Assembly: GCF_010093535.1 (NCBI RefSeq)
Contig: NW_022985162.1
Coordinates: forward strand, 1,793,428 to 1,857,427
Length of the DNA stretch: 64,000 bases
DNA from: Lindgomyces ingoldianus
Lineage: Eukaryota > Ascomycota > Dothideomycetes > Pleosporales > Lindgomycetaceae
Reading direction: 5' to 3'
The notes under the pieces were generated by a model. The model had not been told where the DNA came from, made no database searches, and saw nothing but the letters and a program-made list of their open reading frames with translations. Numbering within the stretch: the stretch's first letter is position 1; every line of letters starts with the position of its first letter. Positions 35,262-46,393 of the stretch are shown here, piece after piece. A program made the position numbers and the translations under genes.

Positions 35262-35705
35262 AGTCTGCAGTGGTGAGTATGAAGCAGCGGGTGGAAACCC
35301 CACGACTTGGAAATCAGGGCACCCAGTATCCCAAATTTTTGGTGAAAGAGGTCTAGAGTTAAGGGTAACCCTGGGGTCTCAACCTCTCTTGGCGGGGGAG
35401 TCGGTGGCAATGAATTCAAGCAGTGGGTGAAGGTACCAGGACATAGAAACCAGCGCACACAGTATCTCAACCATATCCTGAGCGAGATCCGGGGTTGGGG
35501 GCAACCCCAACGTCTCAACCTCATCACGAGGGAGTCGGTGGCGTTGAGTAGGAGCTGGTGGGTGGGAAAGTGTAGGACATAGAAACCAGTGCACACAGTA
35601 GCTCGACCATATATAGCGAGGGAGGTCTGGTGTTGAGGGTAACCCAAGCGTCTCCACTTCGTTGTGTGGGAGTAGGTGGCGATTAGTAGGAGCCAGTAGG
35701 CGTGT
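35262..35705. repeat. Tandem repeat, unit about 134-138 bases, 3 copies plus a partial
   Basis: Successive units begin GGGAGTCGGTGG at 35396 and 35530 and GGGAGTAGGTGG at 35668, giving spacings of 134 and 138 bases. A more diverged copy precedes them (about 35262-35395). Shared internal segments include GACATAGAAACCAG.GC.CACAGTA, AGGTCT/GATCCGGGGTT and GGGTAACCC/GGCAACCCCAACGTCTC (positions vary slightly). The last, partial unit of 38 bases ends exactly at the RCO1 stop codon. Open frames on the minus strand are only by-products of the repeat. Confidence 0.75.
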
Positions 35706-38700
35706 TCAATTCTTCAGAGCACGATCGATCAACTCCTTAAGCTTCAGCAATTCGGCTCGTTTCTGCTCCGTAAGGGATCCAGGTCCAGCGTCAGAGATGG
35801 CAGTGACAACGTCGTTGGGGGCTTCGGCCTGTTTCACACGAATTAGCGCTGATCAAACAAGGCATGTGGGGCACAAGGGAGCTTACTGTGAGACCCAGAA
35901 TCAAACCTTGGACGCTCGTCTCATTGAGTCCGATGTCCTCCTCTTTATTGGCATATTGCACGAGGTGAAGTGCAGCCTGCTGTGTAGCGATCGGCCTAGC
36001 GGCGAAAGCCTCAAGTGAAGCCTTGCGCTTCGCGACAGCCCTCACAGCAGCCTTCACAGCCTTCTTTTCAGCCTTTCGTTTCTCGATACGAGAACTAAAA
36101 TAGAAGTTAGATAAGGAATATGATGAAATTTGATGGAAAACTTACTTCTTGACCCTGTCAATGAAATCAAGCACGAGACCTTTCTCAGGAACACGGAACA
36201 ACTTGGCAAACTGATCTGTCTCTTCGTCAAGACCATCGCGAGGACGTGTCGAGAAAATGTAGTTGCCTTCGCCGTCTGTATCATCACCGTCATCATTGAT
36301 GATCTCGATAAGCCCGTTGTTATGGACGCCACGTGAGAAAGCTGGTTCGTAAACGGTCGGGATCCTCGGCTTTCGGATCTTGCGGGCGACTCGGGTGACA
36401 GGGGCGACATCTTCCATCTCGATATCAACACTGTTGACAGTATTCAAATCATTTTGCAAAACCTGTCCGCTGCGAAGTTCGTGATCAATGTGACGTGGGC
36501 ATTTCCAAGCGTCGCGATGCGTTGCCTCCAGACCTATGAACGGCGGGTTTGCGAGCGGCGGATCCAAACAGTCTAGGTGCCAGTGGTCCTGGCAAAAGTC
36601 ACATTGGAGCATCGGTCGCTTGACAATAGCTCCTGGCGCAGCCCCAGCAGACTCGGAACACTTGACGCAAAGAATGGCCTTGTGGTTGGTGTCATTAAGC
36701 TTCACGTAATCAGGCTTCTGATAGCCGTAGCCGCTGCTCTTCGAGCTTTGTAACGTCAGTACCAGAGCCTGCAAAGGCTGCACAAACAACTTACAGAGGA
36801 TATTTTTTTATCTGTTCGCCGTAAGAGCCATCTTCACGAGCTTCGACGCCTTCAAAGAAGGTCTGGATCTCAGTAGGAAGAGCAAAAGATCGCGTGTTCG
36901 TGCCTTCAAGCTTCTTGAACAGTGACACCAACGGAGAGAAGGATTCCACGGAGTCGTCGATACGCTTCTGACGCGCCTCACACTCGTGACAGAAGAAAGA
37001 TCCTTCAGGAGCATCGATGCGCGGTGGGTCACAACAGAGGAAGTGAAAGACGCGTGGACATCCATCACAACAGATGAATTCACCCGTGCCTTTACAGGCA
37101 GCGCAATAGTCGTCGCTCTCTGAAGGTGGGGAGCCCTGTGACCATGTTAGTGGAGAGGATAAAGACGAATTTGGAGGCGAGTAAGGGAACTTTAGAGGAA
37201 GAGAAAGAGTTGTGAGAATCATGCGTGATGGAATGAAAAGGAATATAGGAATTTTGTTGATGTTTGTGGTGGAGGGAAGAAAGGATGATGTGGTTGGGTG
37301 CAGCGGGATTTGAGTGCCACCTACCGGCTCATTGTCATCAGGCCCCAACGGTCTCAGACCGCCACCACCACCCATATGCGGGATTCCAGCGATCGGTCCA
37401 TCCCGATTTTTGACCGGCCTATGTGTAGAACCATGATTAGTCAAATGCCCTTGATACCAAATTGACAGTACTTGCGACATGAACACGTGGAAAACCAATG
37501 TAGGCCACACCCCTCGCACAGAAAGGGTGTCTCTGGCGAGGCGCAAGCGACCTCTAGCCTCCAAAACCGGGACAGAACTGATGGCAGGGCAGAAATAATG
37601 GAAAAGAACTTACGATCGCTTGGTCCTTGCAGATTGGCCGTTGGTCAACTTAAGTCGCTTAGCAGCTGGGCCAGGCACAGCTGGCGTTGTCGGACGCGAC
37701 GGGCGGGCTGATTTGAGCTGTGGTGAAGGTAGACTCGGGTCGTCCTCGCGCAACCGCTTTCCAAGCGTAGCTGGGATGTGGATGGTATTGTTACGCGCTG
37801 GTCGACCAACACGGCGGACGCGGATTGTCTCGACAGGGGGCCCAAGAGCAAATTGTGATGAGGAGATGGACTCAGTCTCGTGAATCTCGTCCTCAAAACG
37901 AATGTCGGATACGGGCGGGTTGAAGTTTATACGAGACCGCTGACGATCCACCATGGCCTGTCTCTTTTGATGAAGCTCCTCCTCTTCAGCCAGCTCTTGC
38001 GGGGTTGGTGGATGCTTCTTTTCTTTCTTGCCGCTAGGCTTCGCCGAGTTTGCTCGTGCCTTCTTCCCAGCCCGAGCAAGCGCCGCATTTCTTCCTTTCT
38101 TCGAAACAGTAGCAGCCCCATTACCGTTGACCTGAGCTGACCCTGGTGGTCCATTCTGGACGATCTCCTCGTTGACCTCAGAAAGATCGCTGTCGCTGGC
38201 ATCAACAGAGTAGGGACTTGGGGCATTCGCGGACGGAGCTTTAGTGGACGGTTCAGCTGAAGCGTCTACATCCGCTTCTGGTGAGGACGACTCTCCCTTG
38301 GTTACTTGCTGTTTTGGCGGCGACTTTGACGGTATTCGTGACGCTTGTGATGATGGTGAGCGCGTTGCAGTTAGTGCAGGGGCGTTATTGAGGGGATGAG
38401 GTGGTGCTTTAGCTGGGGACGCAACTGCAATTGAATCCTCGGGCATGGCTTCACCCGACATGTTCGGATTGACTGTCGGTGGTTGCTGTGGTGGGGTAAC
38501 AGTGGTGTCGTGCTGCTCTCTAGCAGCTTTGAAATTTGAAGGCGAATTGACCGTTGTGTGTCTGCCAGTGAAAGCTGGAAAATTCGCTGGACGGTGAAAG
38601 GAAGCTCCTCGTACCTCCGATGATTGGCGTTCCCTTGCCTGAAGTTTCGCGCGTTTCTTTGCGCTCTTGATGTAAAGGCGGAACGCTTGGAACTGCTCCG

Positions 38701-39487
38701 GCGTAGAAGTTTGATGAATGACTGATTCTATGACGGACGCAATGTAAGAGTCGTTTAGGCTATCGTCGTGCATTTGTCGCAGAGCGGTGCCGATGTTCTG
38801 TTGAAAATTCGCGTTCGCTCGAGCGATGGCGTCGTTCACGGCTATCTGCATGCGCTGCCTGGTGGCGACGGCGACGTTCGGCGGAGTGCCCTGTGGTACT
38901 GGGTCGCGAGCCGGAGTTGACATTGTTTTGCTGATACCATTTTTGACTGGTGTTTTGCTCTGGATGGGGGTCTTGCTGCCGACAGGAGTCTTACTTCTCC
39001 TGACCGGAGCCTTTACAGCCTTTGGGGTTCCCTTGCTCTTTTTTGGCACATAATCGTCATCTTCCTCCTCGTCCTGTGTGGGAAGCACGGCCTGCATCTC
39101 TTCGTCGTCTGGCCTCTCCGAATCGTCCTGCTCAACCTCCGGGGCTGGCGTCAACTCTGGGGTGGACACACCCTCTTCGCCGGCCAGCACATTGCCGTTT
39201 TGGACAAAGAGTGAACGTCGGGTAGTCGGATCGCCGGACGCGCGAGCTCGCTGCCTTGCTTTTGCGGACGGGGGCACGCCGAGAGGAGCCATAGTCTCGA
39301 GGACGCCGTGTCGCGCGAAGCCGTGGTCTTCGAACGACGGAGTGGGATTTTTTAGCGGGGGTTCAATCCAAGAGTCCAGAGAGCTTTGGGTTTTGGCTTT
39401 CGTCGGTTCTAAGGTGGGCGAAGGCGCATCGTGAAGGTTGAGGGGCGTTGAGTTCCTCGAGGACTTGCGTTTCCGCAAGTGCGGCAT
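35706..39487 (-). CDS. RCO1: PHD-finger subunit Rco1 of the Rpd3S histone deacetylase
   Basis: Rpd3S deacetylates histones in transcribed regions, guided by H3K36 methylation; Rco1 supplies PHD fingers. Exons (minus): 39487-37614, 37418-37325, 37135-36795, 36745-36146, 36094-35887 and 35828-35706 (1079 aa). The first 625 residues are low-complexity with repeated SKTP motifs (KTPVGSKTPIQSKTPVKNG) and charged Ser/Pro stretches. The short second exon carries GPIAGIPHMGGGGGLRPLG. PHD1 then starts at DDYCAACKGTGEFICCDGCP and ends CHECEARQ. PHD2 has ILCVKCSESAG, LQCDFCQDHWHLDCLDPPL and WKCPRHIDH. The C-terminus is helical (EKRKAEKKAVKAAVR and AELLKLKELIDRAL). The splice junctions all restore conserved sequence. 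The gene ends directly against a tandem repeat. Confidence 0.92.
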
Positions 39488-40334
39488 GGCGACTGGAGCT
39501 GCGAGTTTGTAAGCGCGCCGCCCGTGGAAAATCTCTCAATTAACACTTACCACGCGTTCAACCGGAAATATTCGCGTACAAACAGCTCCGGCGGTGCGCA
39601 CCCGTCTTGCCGCAGGGTGGGTGGTAGATTGATGTAGGAGGGTGGATTTGTGAAAGGAAGATGGAGATCAAGGACATCTATCTAGCGAGGTCGCGGCAGT
39701 CCGGATCCCCTGGCCGCCCAACCAAGGCAAAAATCTCGTGATAACCGCGGGCAACTCTATGAAAAGTAGAACCGAGTCGAAAGTTTGCCGCTGGAGGAAT
39801 TCTGGAAAAGAAAGAAAAGTTTGTGCTGTGGGATGGCGGTGGTGACTTGAAGGCAAGTAGGCTCATCTTTTCACCTCCGCTCTCCGCGACAACCACCCTT
39901 CCCTTACGTAAGGCTGGGCCCGACTGATTGTTCACTCGAAGTATATTGGCAAAAAAAAAAGTGTCTCCATATAGAGAAAGGTATATTGCATGGCCACAAT
40001 TGTTCCTCAGTCATACAAGCGCGAGCCCCGTGATTATATCCCCCAACCCCTGAGTACGGGTCTTCAGGTCCGACACTGCAGTCAACATGACATGAGAGAT
40101 TCAGAATGACGTGAAGGTATCTGTTTATTTGAAAGCCATTAGAGGCACTATCTACCTACAGGGCTGGTCTACAGATCCACGAATCCGGGTTCAGACATAG
40201 ACAGAACGCAAGCAGTGGAATGATCCAAGTGCCCCCTATGAAGTTGAGCGCAAGAATTCGAGCGCTTGAGTGCCGAGTGAGCCACGTACATTCCTCTGCT
40301 GGCAAGCCTCTGGTGATTTTGCTTGGTTGATAGT
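39488..40334. other. Intergenic region upstream of RCO1
   Basis: 847 bases; RCO1 promoter and the 3' flank of the PA2G4-like gene. A run of ten A at about 39951-39960. No gene seen. Confidence 0.5.
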
Positions 40335-41919
40335 CTACTCCTCGTCACTGCTCTCCTCCTCTTCACTCTCGGCCTTCTTGGCGGCCTTCTTCTTCTTCTT
40401 CCTGTTCTTGTTCTTGGTTGATGTCTTGCCAATGGGCTGCTCCAAAATCTTCAGAACCTCCGCGTCGGTGATCTTCTTGTCGGTCTTGTACTTGGATAGA
40501 TTAGGAGGAGGCGGTGCAGCCAAGCGCGTCATTCCGTTCTTTGTGATAGCTTTGCAAAAAAAAAAAAATTAGCCATCTGAACAATATCAAACGGGAATTT
40601 TAACCAGGGAAGCAGATGCTGAAAAGTTCAGCCATACAATGAACTGTACCAGTGGGCACAGCAGCCAGAAGCGGCCACGAAAAGCACGGAAGAAGTGAGC
40701 TATTGACCTACCAACAGTCGTGAAGAGCCTAGCGACAGGATCATTGTTCTTGTCACCAACAACCTCGTACTGACGGAGCACACCTCCTCGGACACATTCG
40801 ACGACACCGACCTTGGCTGCCTTCTCGTCGTCCAGTTGCCTCAGACTGAAAGGGAAGGTTCCAAATTTCTTGACCACCTCAGACAACGTTGCCCTCGACG
40901 TTGGCCTCTTCAATCCATACGTAGTAGCTGTGCGGCGGTGCAGAGTGGGCCTGTTGCTAAGGGTCTTGACCTTGCCACCACCCAAGCTGACGCCCATCTC
41001 AACTCCCCACACTTCCCCAACCTCAGGCAGGCCTTCGCCCTTGACACCTTCGCCTGGTGCTAGAATGATCTTCTTCTTGGCTTCAATTTCATTGTGCTCG
41101 AATAGCCAGATAGTAGTACTCTCAACCAGATTGCAATCGTAGGCCTGTACAACCTTTTCCAGCATTTGCGTAATTTTACCCTGGGTATAAGGCTTTTGTG
41201 CTGCCGCCTTCTTCTGCTCCTCCTCCATGCCAGAAGCAACCAGACCCGGTGGAAGCATCAACCTCAACAACAACTCGTTTGCGTAGTATGTGGCTAAGAG
41301 AAGATCTGCCTCTCGACCAGAGATTTCGCCGTCAGTTTTCTTCTCGGACGGTATCAGGATGGAATCGCACACAATGGCAGGGAAGCCATCGATCTGAGCC
41401 CCAAGCTGAATCTTAATGCATTCGCCCGCCTTCAGTGTGGTAGCGGCCTCCTCGGCGTCTGACTTTAAGGGAGTGTATGGAGTGATGTATGAGTTCGGAG
41501 AGACGGTAGTGCAGTGGCCGATGCCCTTTGAGACCTTCTTGCCCTTGTAGACCTTTGAAACTTCCTCTTCGAGTAGCTTGTCGCCGCGTTCGCAGAGTTC
41601 CACAATATTGGCGCCTTCGACACACCATCCTGCAAGCGATCAGCCCACGGCTTCCGACCAATTCTCGAGTCCAACTCGAATGGCTCGGGGAGGGACGTAC
41701 CTGTCACCTCTTGAAGTACCTTCTGAGAGATCTGCGCGGCTACCTTGTACTTGGTCAAGGTATCCGGGTTGGCCAGAGTGTAGTCTGTCGAGGTCAATTA
41801 GTACCGTGACTCTTCTGTCGTCACAAGCAAGACCAAGCTCCCAGAGCTGGGAGACCGGGTAAACGACTCTTATGGAGAAGGAGAGACTCGAGCGTACCAA
41901 CGGTTGCTTCTTCTGCCAT
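40335..41919 (-). CDS. PA2G4/Ebp1-like protein (curved DNA-binding protein family)
   Basis: A methionine-aminopeptidase-fold protein without peptidase activity, related to human PA2G4/EBP1 and fission yeast Cdb4; such proteins bind the ribosome exit tunnel and RNA. Exons (minus): 41919-41898, 41784-41701, 41629-40712 and 40549-40335 (412 aa). It starts MAEEATVDYTLANPDTLTKY, a typical beginning. Then come GWCVEGANIVELCERGDKLL across an intron, GIGHCTTVSPNSYITPYTP, LKAGECIKIQLGAQIDGFPA and NGMTRLAAPPPPNLSKYKTD. The end is Lys-rich then acidic (KNRKKKKKAAKK, EEEESSDEE), as in the family. The third intron (about 160 bases) ends in an A/T run. The first exon is only 22 bases. Confidence 0.92.
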
Positions 41920-42407
41920 ATTGATGGTTGGTGTGTTTAATGGCCGAAGAATTGAGGGCGGTACAAAAGGGAGTGAAGGTGAAGCCCTGTTGTTTTAACG
42001 TCGTGTGGCCCGCCTGCTGTTTTCGTGCCTGTAGTGCCCCTCAGCGGGGTTCTTTCCTCGCTTGGAAGCCAATGAATGCAAATGGCCACAAGGGAGACGA
42101 TTCACAGATCACCTGCTACTTCACAAATAATGCCCACATTTCTGGGAGACGACAGGTGATGACATGCGGTGAACGCGCAATACCGCTCGCTGCTAGCTCA
42201 ATTGCCTCGCTTCTACCACGCATTCGAAGTCATGCCACTGAACGGAACCTACCCACGACACACAGATCTTTCTTCAATATCAAATGCTCTTCCACCTTCT
42301 CACAGTCGACCAAAATCTCCTTGTTCATGATTAATTAACTCCAGGCTGCCTCCAAGATGTCGTAATATAATTCCCCAGCGCCAGCTTGGCCGTTTCCATC
42401 AAGCCCC
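41920..42407. other. Intergenic region upstream of the PA2G4-like gene
   Basis: 488 bases; promoter of the PA2G4-like gene and 3' flank of the EEP-family gene. Open frames here have no family match. Confidence 0.5.
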
Positions 42408-43319
42408 TCATTCCTTCAAAACGCAGTCCCCAATGACCGCTCTATGATCACTATTATATACTCCGTCCTCAAACTTATTCGGCAGCACTGCATACGCCCT
42501 CGCCTCCCAATCCGCTCTTCCCCTCGGCCCTACAAAAACGTGATCAATTAACGTCTTCGTCGTGCTGTCCTGAAACCCTGTAAACGTATTCTTGTCTCCA
42601 TACTTGACCGGCGCTAGATCGTTTACATCCTGTAGCGTCGAATTCTTCCCATTCAAGATCTGATACGCCGAGCCAGAGGGTTCGCTGTTCAGGTCGCCTG
42701 CCAGGAAAACGGGTACCGGGTCTGAAGAATTGCCCCCAGAGCTAGCCTGATCCACGACTTTGAGGATGAGCTTCGCGCTCTCCGTTCGACTCGTTCCCCC
42801 TTGGTCATCCAGATGCGTACACATGCCTATAACCCTCCTCTTGCTCTCCTTGTGCTGAAAGAAGCCCACGGTCAAGATCCTGATGGATGCCGCATCCCAG
42901 CCTTTAGAGGGCTTATCAGGGGTCTGGGAGAGCCAGAACGTCTTCCAAGACTCCAGTTTCCAGATCTTTGGGCGGTAGATAATAGGACTGTATTCGCCTG
43001 CCTCCTTTCCGTCGTCACGACCAACGCCGATATAATCCCATTCATAAGCCGTCTTGTTCAAACCGACCATGATATCCACCAGCTGGTTATGCAGAACTTC
43101 CTGCAGACAAATGAAGCTTTCAGGACTATACAGTGTATTGAAGCATAGCTCATTAAGGAGGAGCTGCCGTCGCTCTGCCCATGGTTTCTCGCCTTTAAAT
43201 GGACTCGTAGTAGCATATCGGATATTATGCGTCAGGAGGCGAACCTGGACCTGTGCGTGGCTTTTCATGGCAAGTAGGAGGACGAAGAAAATTAGGTAGT
43301 GGAAAGTAGAGCGGTGCAT
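42408..43319 (-). CDS. Secreted endonuclease/exonuclease/phosphatase-fold hydrolase
   Basis: A single-exon gene of 303 aa. The N-terminus (MHRSTFHYLIFFVLLLAMKSHA) is a clear signal peptide, so the enzyme is likely secreted. The EEP catalytic motifs are complete: RLLTHNIRY (Asn), ICLQEVLH (metal-binding Glu), VIGMCTHLDDQG, FLAGDLNSEPSGSAY (Asp/Asn) and TLIDHVFVG with the final NSDHRAVIGD (catalytic His). Family members cleave nucleic acids or phosphodiesters, dephosphorylate inositol phosphates, or hydrolyse sphingomyelin; the substrate cannot be read from sequence. Many fungi carry such secreted proteins. It lies in tandem with the SNF5-family gene but with no functional link. Confidence 0.9.
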   Translation of the reverse strand: MHRSTFHYLIFFVLLLAMKSHAQVQVRLLTHNIRYATTSPFKGEKPWAERRQLLLNELCFNTLYSPESFICLQEVLHNQLVDIMVGLNKTAYEWDYIGVGRDDGKEAGEYSPIIYRPKIWKLESWKTFWLSQTPDKPSKGWDAASIRILTVGFFQHKESKRRVIGMCTHLDDQGGTSRTESAKLILKVVDQASSGGNSSDPVPVFLAGDLNSEPSGSAYQILNGKNSTLQDVNDLAPVKYGDKNTFTGFQDSTTKTLIDHVFVGPRGRADWEARAYAVLPNKFEDGVYNSDHRAVIGDCVLKE

Positions 43320-43849
43320 TGTCGAAACTAAGACGCTCGCTTGAAGTGGACAACCTGGGCACGTGATGAAACCTGCTCTGCGTAATCGATTTCGAGCGAA
43401 GGAATTAGGGTGAGATCGCTCTGGAGACGGGAGGAACAGGAGGTGTACGAAAGACTGGTGACGTGGACTTGTACAATATAATGGAGCTCAGCCGAACCCC
43501 TAAATATGAATTGTGTCAATTGGCTATCGCAACGTGTTGTAGCAACCTCAAAAGCAGAGTTTCTAACCACGACTGTTCTACGGTACATATCTTAAGCATC
43601 CGTCAACGCCATATGCCTAACGATCCAAGAAGTTTGGTGTGTCGAGGCATACTCTCCTTTCCAAATGCACCGGCAAATGAAAACGCCGATCCACGTCCAC
43701 GTTCCCTGGCTCTGCCTCATGAGCAGTAACTCTCCCGTAATTTGTACAAACACCGGTAATTACGCACGCCAATATGAGGGAGTTCGATTATTTACCCCAC
43801 TCTGATGCAATGCCATGAAATAGTGCAAGAACGTGCTTTCGTTAGATTT
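43320..43849. other. Intergenic region between the SNF5-family gene and the EEP gene
   Basis: 530 bases. Promoter of the EEP gene, with a GGCACGTGATG E-box core near 43358, and the 3' flank of the SNF5-family gene. No gene seen. Confidence 0.5.
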
Positions 43850-46393
43850 CTATGAAGCGCTTGTCTTTCCTGTCCGCCTTTCAACGCTAGCCTTGTGCTG
43901 ACGATTCTTGAGATGGACTTCGAAATTCTCCACTGTCAAACCAGGCCCAGCGGTGTAGAGTTTTCCAGGGCAGTCAATACAGCGGATGCGGGGTAGCCAC
44001 TGCGCTTTAATGCCTGGAGGAAGAGTCGCGCTTCCGGTAAGCTGGTCCGCTTTGACGGTGCTCTGGGTCTTTTGATCAATGATGTTGTAGCGCATGGTAG
44101 CCTCGAAAAGGTCGTTGGGATTCTTCTCTCTTAACTCTTGAAGGGCGTTCTGCAACCATGGAGGTGGAGGTGCCTACAACACAGTAAGTGATCAATTCTT
44201 TAAGAAACCACTGATCATTCAACGTACTGAAGTTGAACCAGGCGGGAGGGGATACGGTGCATCTGCCCGCCCATCGGGATAGTACTGCCACTGTTGCTGA
44301 GGTTGAGGGGCTGGCGTTGGAGTTGATGGTATGCGTGAGGGGGCTTCCACTGGCTGTGCCCCGTTTGCGGGAGTTGAACGGGGTGGCATTGCTGGTGAGG
44401 GGGGAGGAGGCATCGAAGTTGCGCTTCGAGCAGGAGGAGGTGTTGGAGCCATTACAGGGGTTGAAGCAGGTTTTGGAAGAGGTTTTGGATTTTGAAGGTA
44501 TTCTCGGAACTTCTTTGCTGATATTCGGAGCTTTACAACGAGGGATGTAGGTTCTGACACACTCTCTTCTCGGACTTCATGACCGAGTCGTCGGGCGGAG
44601 GTCCTGGTTTCGTGGTGGTGTAGCGTCGAAATTTCAGGAGTTGCTGACCTTCCCATTGCCGATCTCATTGCAGCTTGAGCAGCATTTGCAGCCGTACGCA
44701 TATTCCTGGTTCGAGCAGTACCACCGGTAAGCTGCGAAGGTGCTGGAGACTCTGCCACAGATTCGTCACTGTCAGATTCGTCGGAATCATCTCCGCCATC
44801 GGTGCGACCAGGGCGACCGCCGGCCCGTTTAGAACTTCGGGAGATTTTAAACATTCTGCTGTCTTCAGTCGTTTCGGCGGCTCCGGGGAGAACGGAAGAA
44901 ACAACCAAAGTACGGGCAGTCCTTTGTCGGTCCTTGAGATCTGGTAATGCTGGTCCACCACGTCGATTGACAGATCGTTTCTGCCGGCGCTGCTCTCGCA
45001 TAATCGAAAGCTCCGCTCGCTCTAGGTCGGCCTCGCTCAGTTCGTAAAGATAAGGTGTGAAGTCTTTCGCGGACTGCATTGGTCGGAAAACAGAAGGGAG
45101 AGGAGATGGAAGAAAATTGTCTCGGATATCCGAATCTTCCACCGGCCTTCCATCGAACGGATGACCCGTGATATAAAGACTCTTAGTGAACATCTGGCAT
45201 TGCTCTCGTATCGAGTGGGCAATTGCGGTTGTAAATTCGCCAGATAATGACAGGTCTGCGGCCATTTGCCTTGCAAATTCCTCGGGCGAATTCAGGGGAT
45301 TGTTCATCTCCCACTCGAACTGATCAACGAGAGTATGTGCGCCAATCGTAATATTCAGCTTGATGAGTATCCGCATCTCGTCATTCTTATACGCCGAATA
45401 CGGTAAATGTGAATCGAGAGGTTCTTCGGGAATATAAGGGTGGGGATAAAAATCTGTGATCTGCTCCTGTATTTCGCGGTTGATCTGCTGTATTAGAGGG
45501 CCGCGGAACTCGGGTGGAAGCTTGAAATCCTCGACAAGATTCTCTGCAAACACATCAGGAGGTGTGACTCGGTCGTGGAGATTCCATGTGAAGGTGTCCC
45601 TCAGTTTAATCTTATCCAACTCGATATCCAGGCGCACGGGCACCAGGTCTTCAATCTGCTCGGCCTGGGCAGTTACGTCCTTCTTTGAGACCCGTACCGG
45701 TCTCGACAAGCGGTTTCCTGGCCGCTTTGCCTGGGCTGGATACTGTAGTCGAGGGCCCTTCATGTCGGTATATCCATTGCCATAGCCCATGTATCCATAC
45801 CCAAATATGGCCCCCGGTTGGGCTACCCGAATAGGATGTACCTCATCCCTATAATAGGAGAACAGAGCTTTAGCCTGAGTTAAAGTTTCAGTGCTGTATT
45901 CCATTTGTCTTGTTACAGTCAATAGGTCGTCAAAATCACGCTCTTTGTACAGCTCGAGGAGGTAGTCGTCCTCGCAGCGTTCCCAAGGCTCGTCTTTCTT
46001 CTGCGCAGAAGCGTGCGAGGGTATGCGGGATCCGGAGCGCGAGCGCTTGCGACTGGGAGAAACGCCGTTGACGGTTCCGGTGGTGGCGGGCGACACAGTC
46101 TTGGACTGTGAACTGGAGGCTTGTGTAATGTCCGCTTCGTGAGGCATGCCCGACGCAGCGAGGATAGTCTTTGCTTTCTCCTTTCCTTCCTGTATTACCT
46201 TGCTCTCACCGCGCGCAACCTCGGCGCCGTCGCCCACAGTAGCCACGTCTGGTGTCTGGACGGCCAGTTTCCCGTTGGTATTCCCGTTGGTATTCCCGTT
46301 GGTGCTGTGTTCGAGACCGTACGCGCTTCGCGGCTGGCGCACCGCGGCATCAAACGACTGGTCTGGTTGGGTCGCGTTGATGGGCGCGGGCAT
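43850..46393 (-). CDS. snf5: SNF5/SMARCB1-family chromatin-remodelling subunit (Snf5 or Sfh1)
   Basis: A core subunit of SWI/SNF-type (Snf5) or RSC-type (Sfh1) remodellers. Exons (minus) are 46393-44228 and 44173-43850 (829 aa). The frame extends upstream only through non-ATG codons, so I start at MPAPINATQPD. The two SNF5 repeats are plain: LVPVRLDIELDKIKLRDTFTW then TPPDVFAENLVEDFKLP, and ILIKLNITIGAHTLVDQFEW then NSPEEFARQMAADLSLSGEF. A Ser/Asp-rich middle and a Pro-rich stretch with an APPPPWLQNAL segment follow. The end (RIRCIDCPGKLYTAGPG, then HLKNRQHKASV) is a GATA-like Cys motif and histone-fold-like tail found in filamentous fungal members. The N-terminus has NGNTNGNTNGK from a 12-base repeat near 46275. 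I cannot decide between the two paralogues. Confidence 0.9.

Noticed and set aside
35207..35657. Minus-strand frames of 92-146 codons with repeated motifs
   Set aside because: They are the translated tandem repeat; three frames look alike for that reason only.
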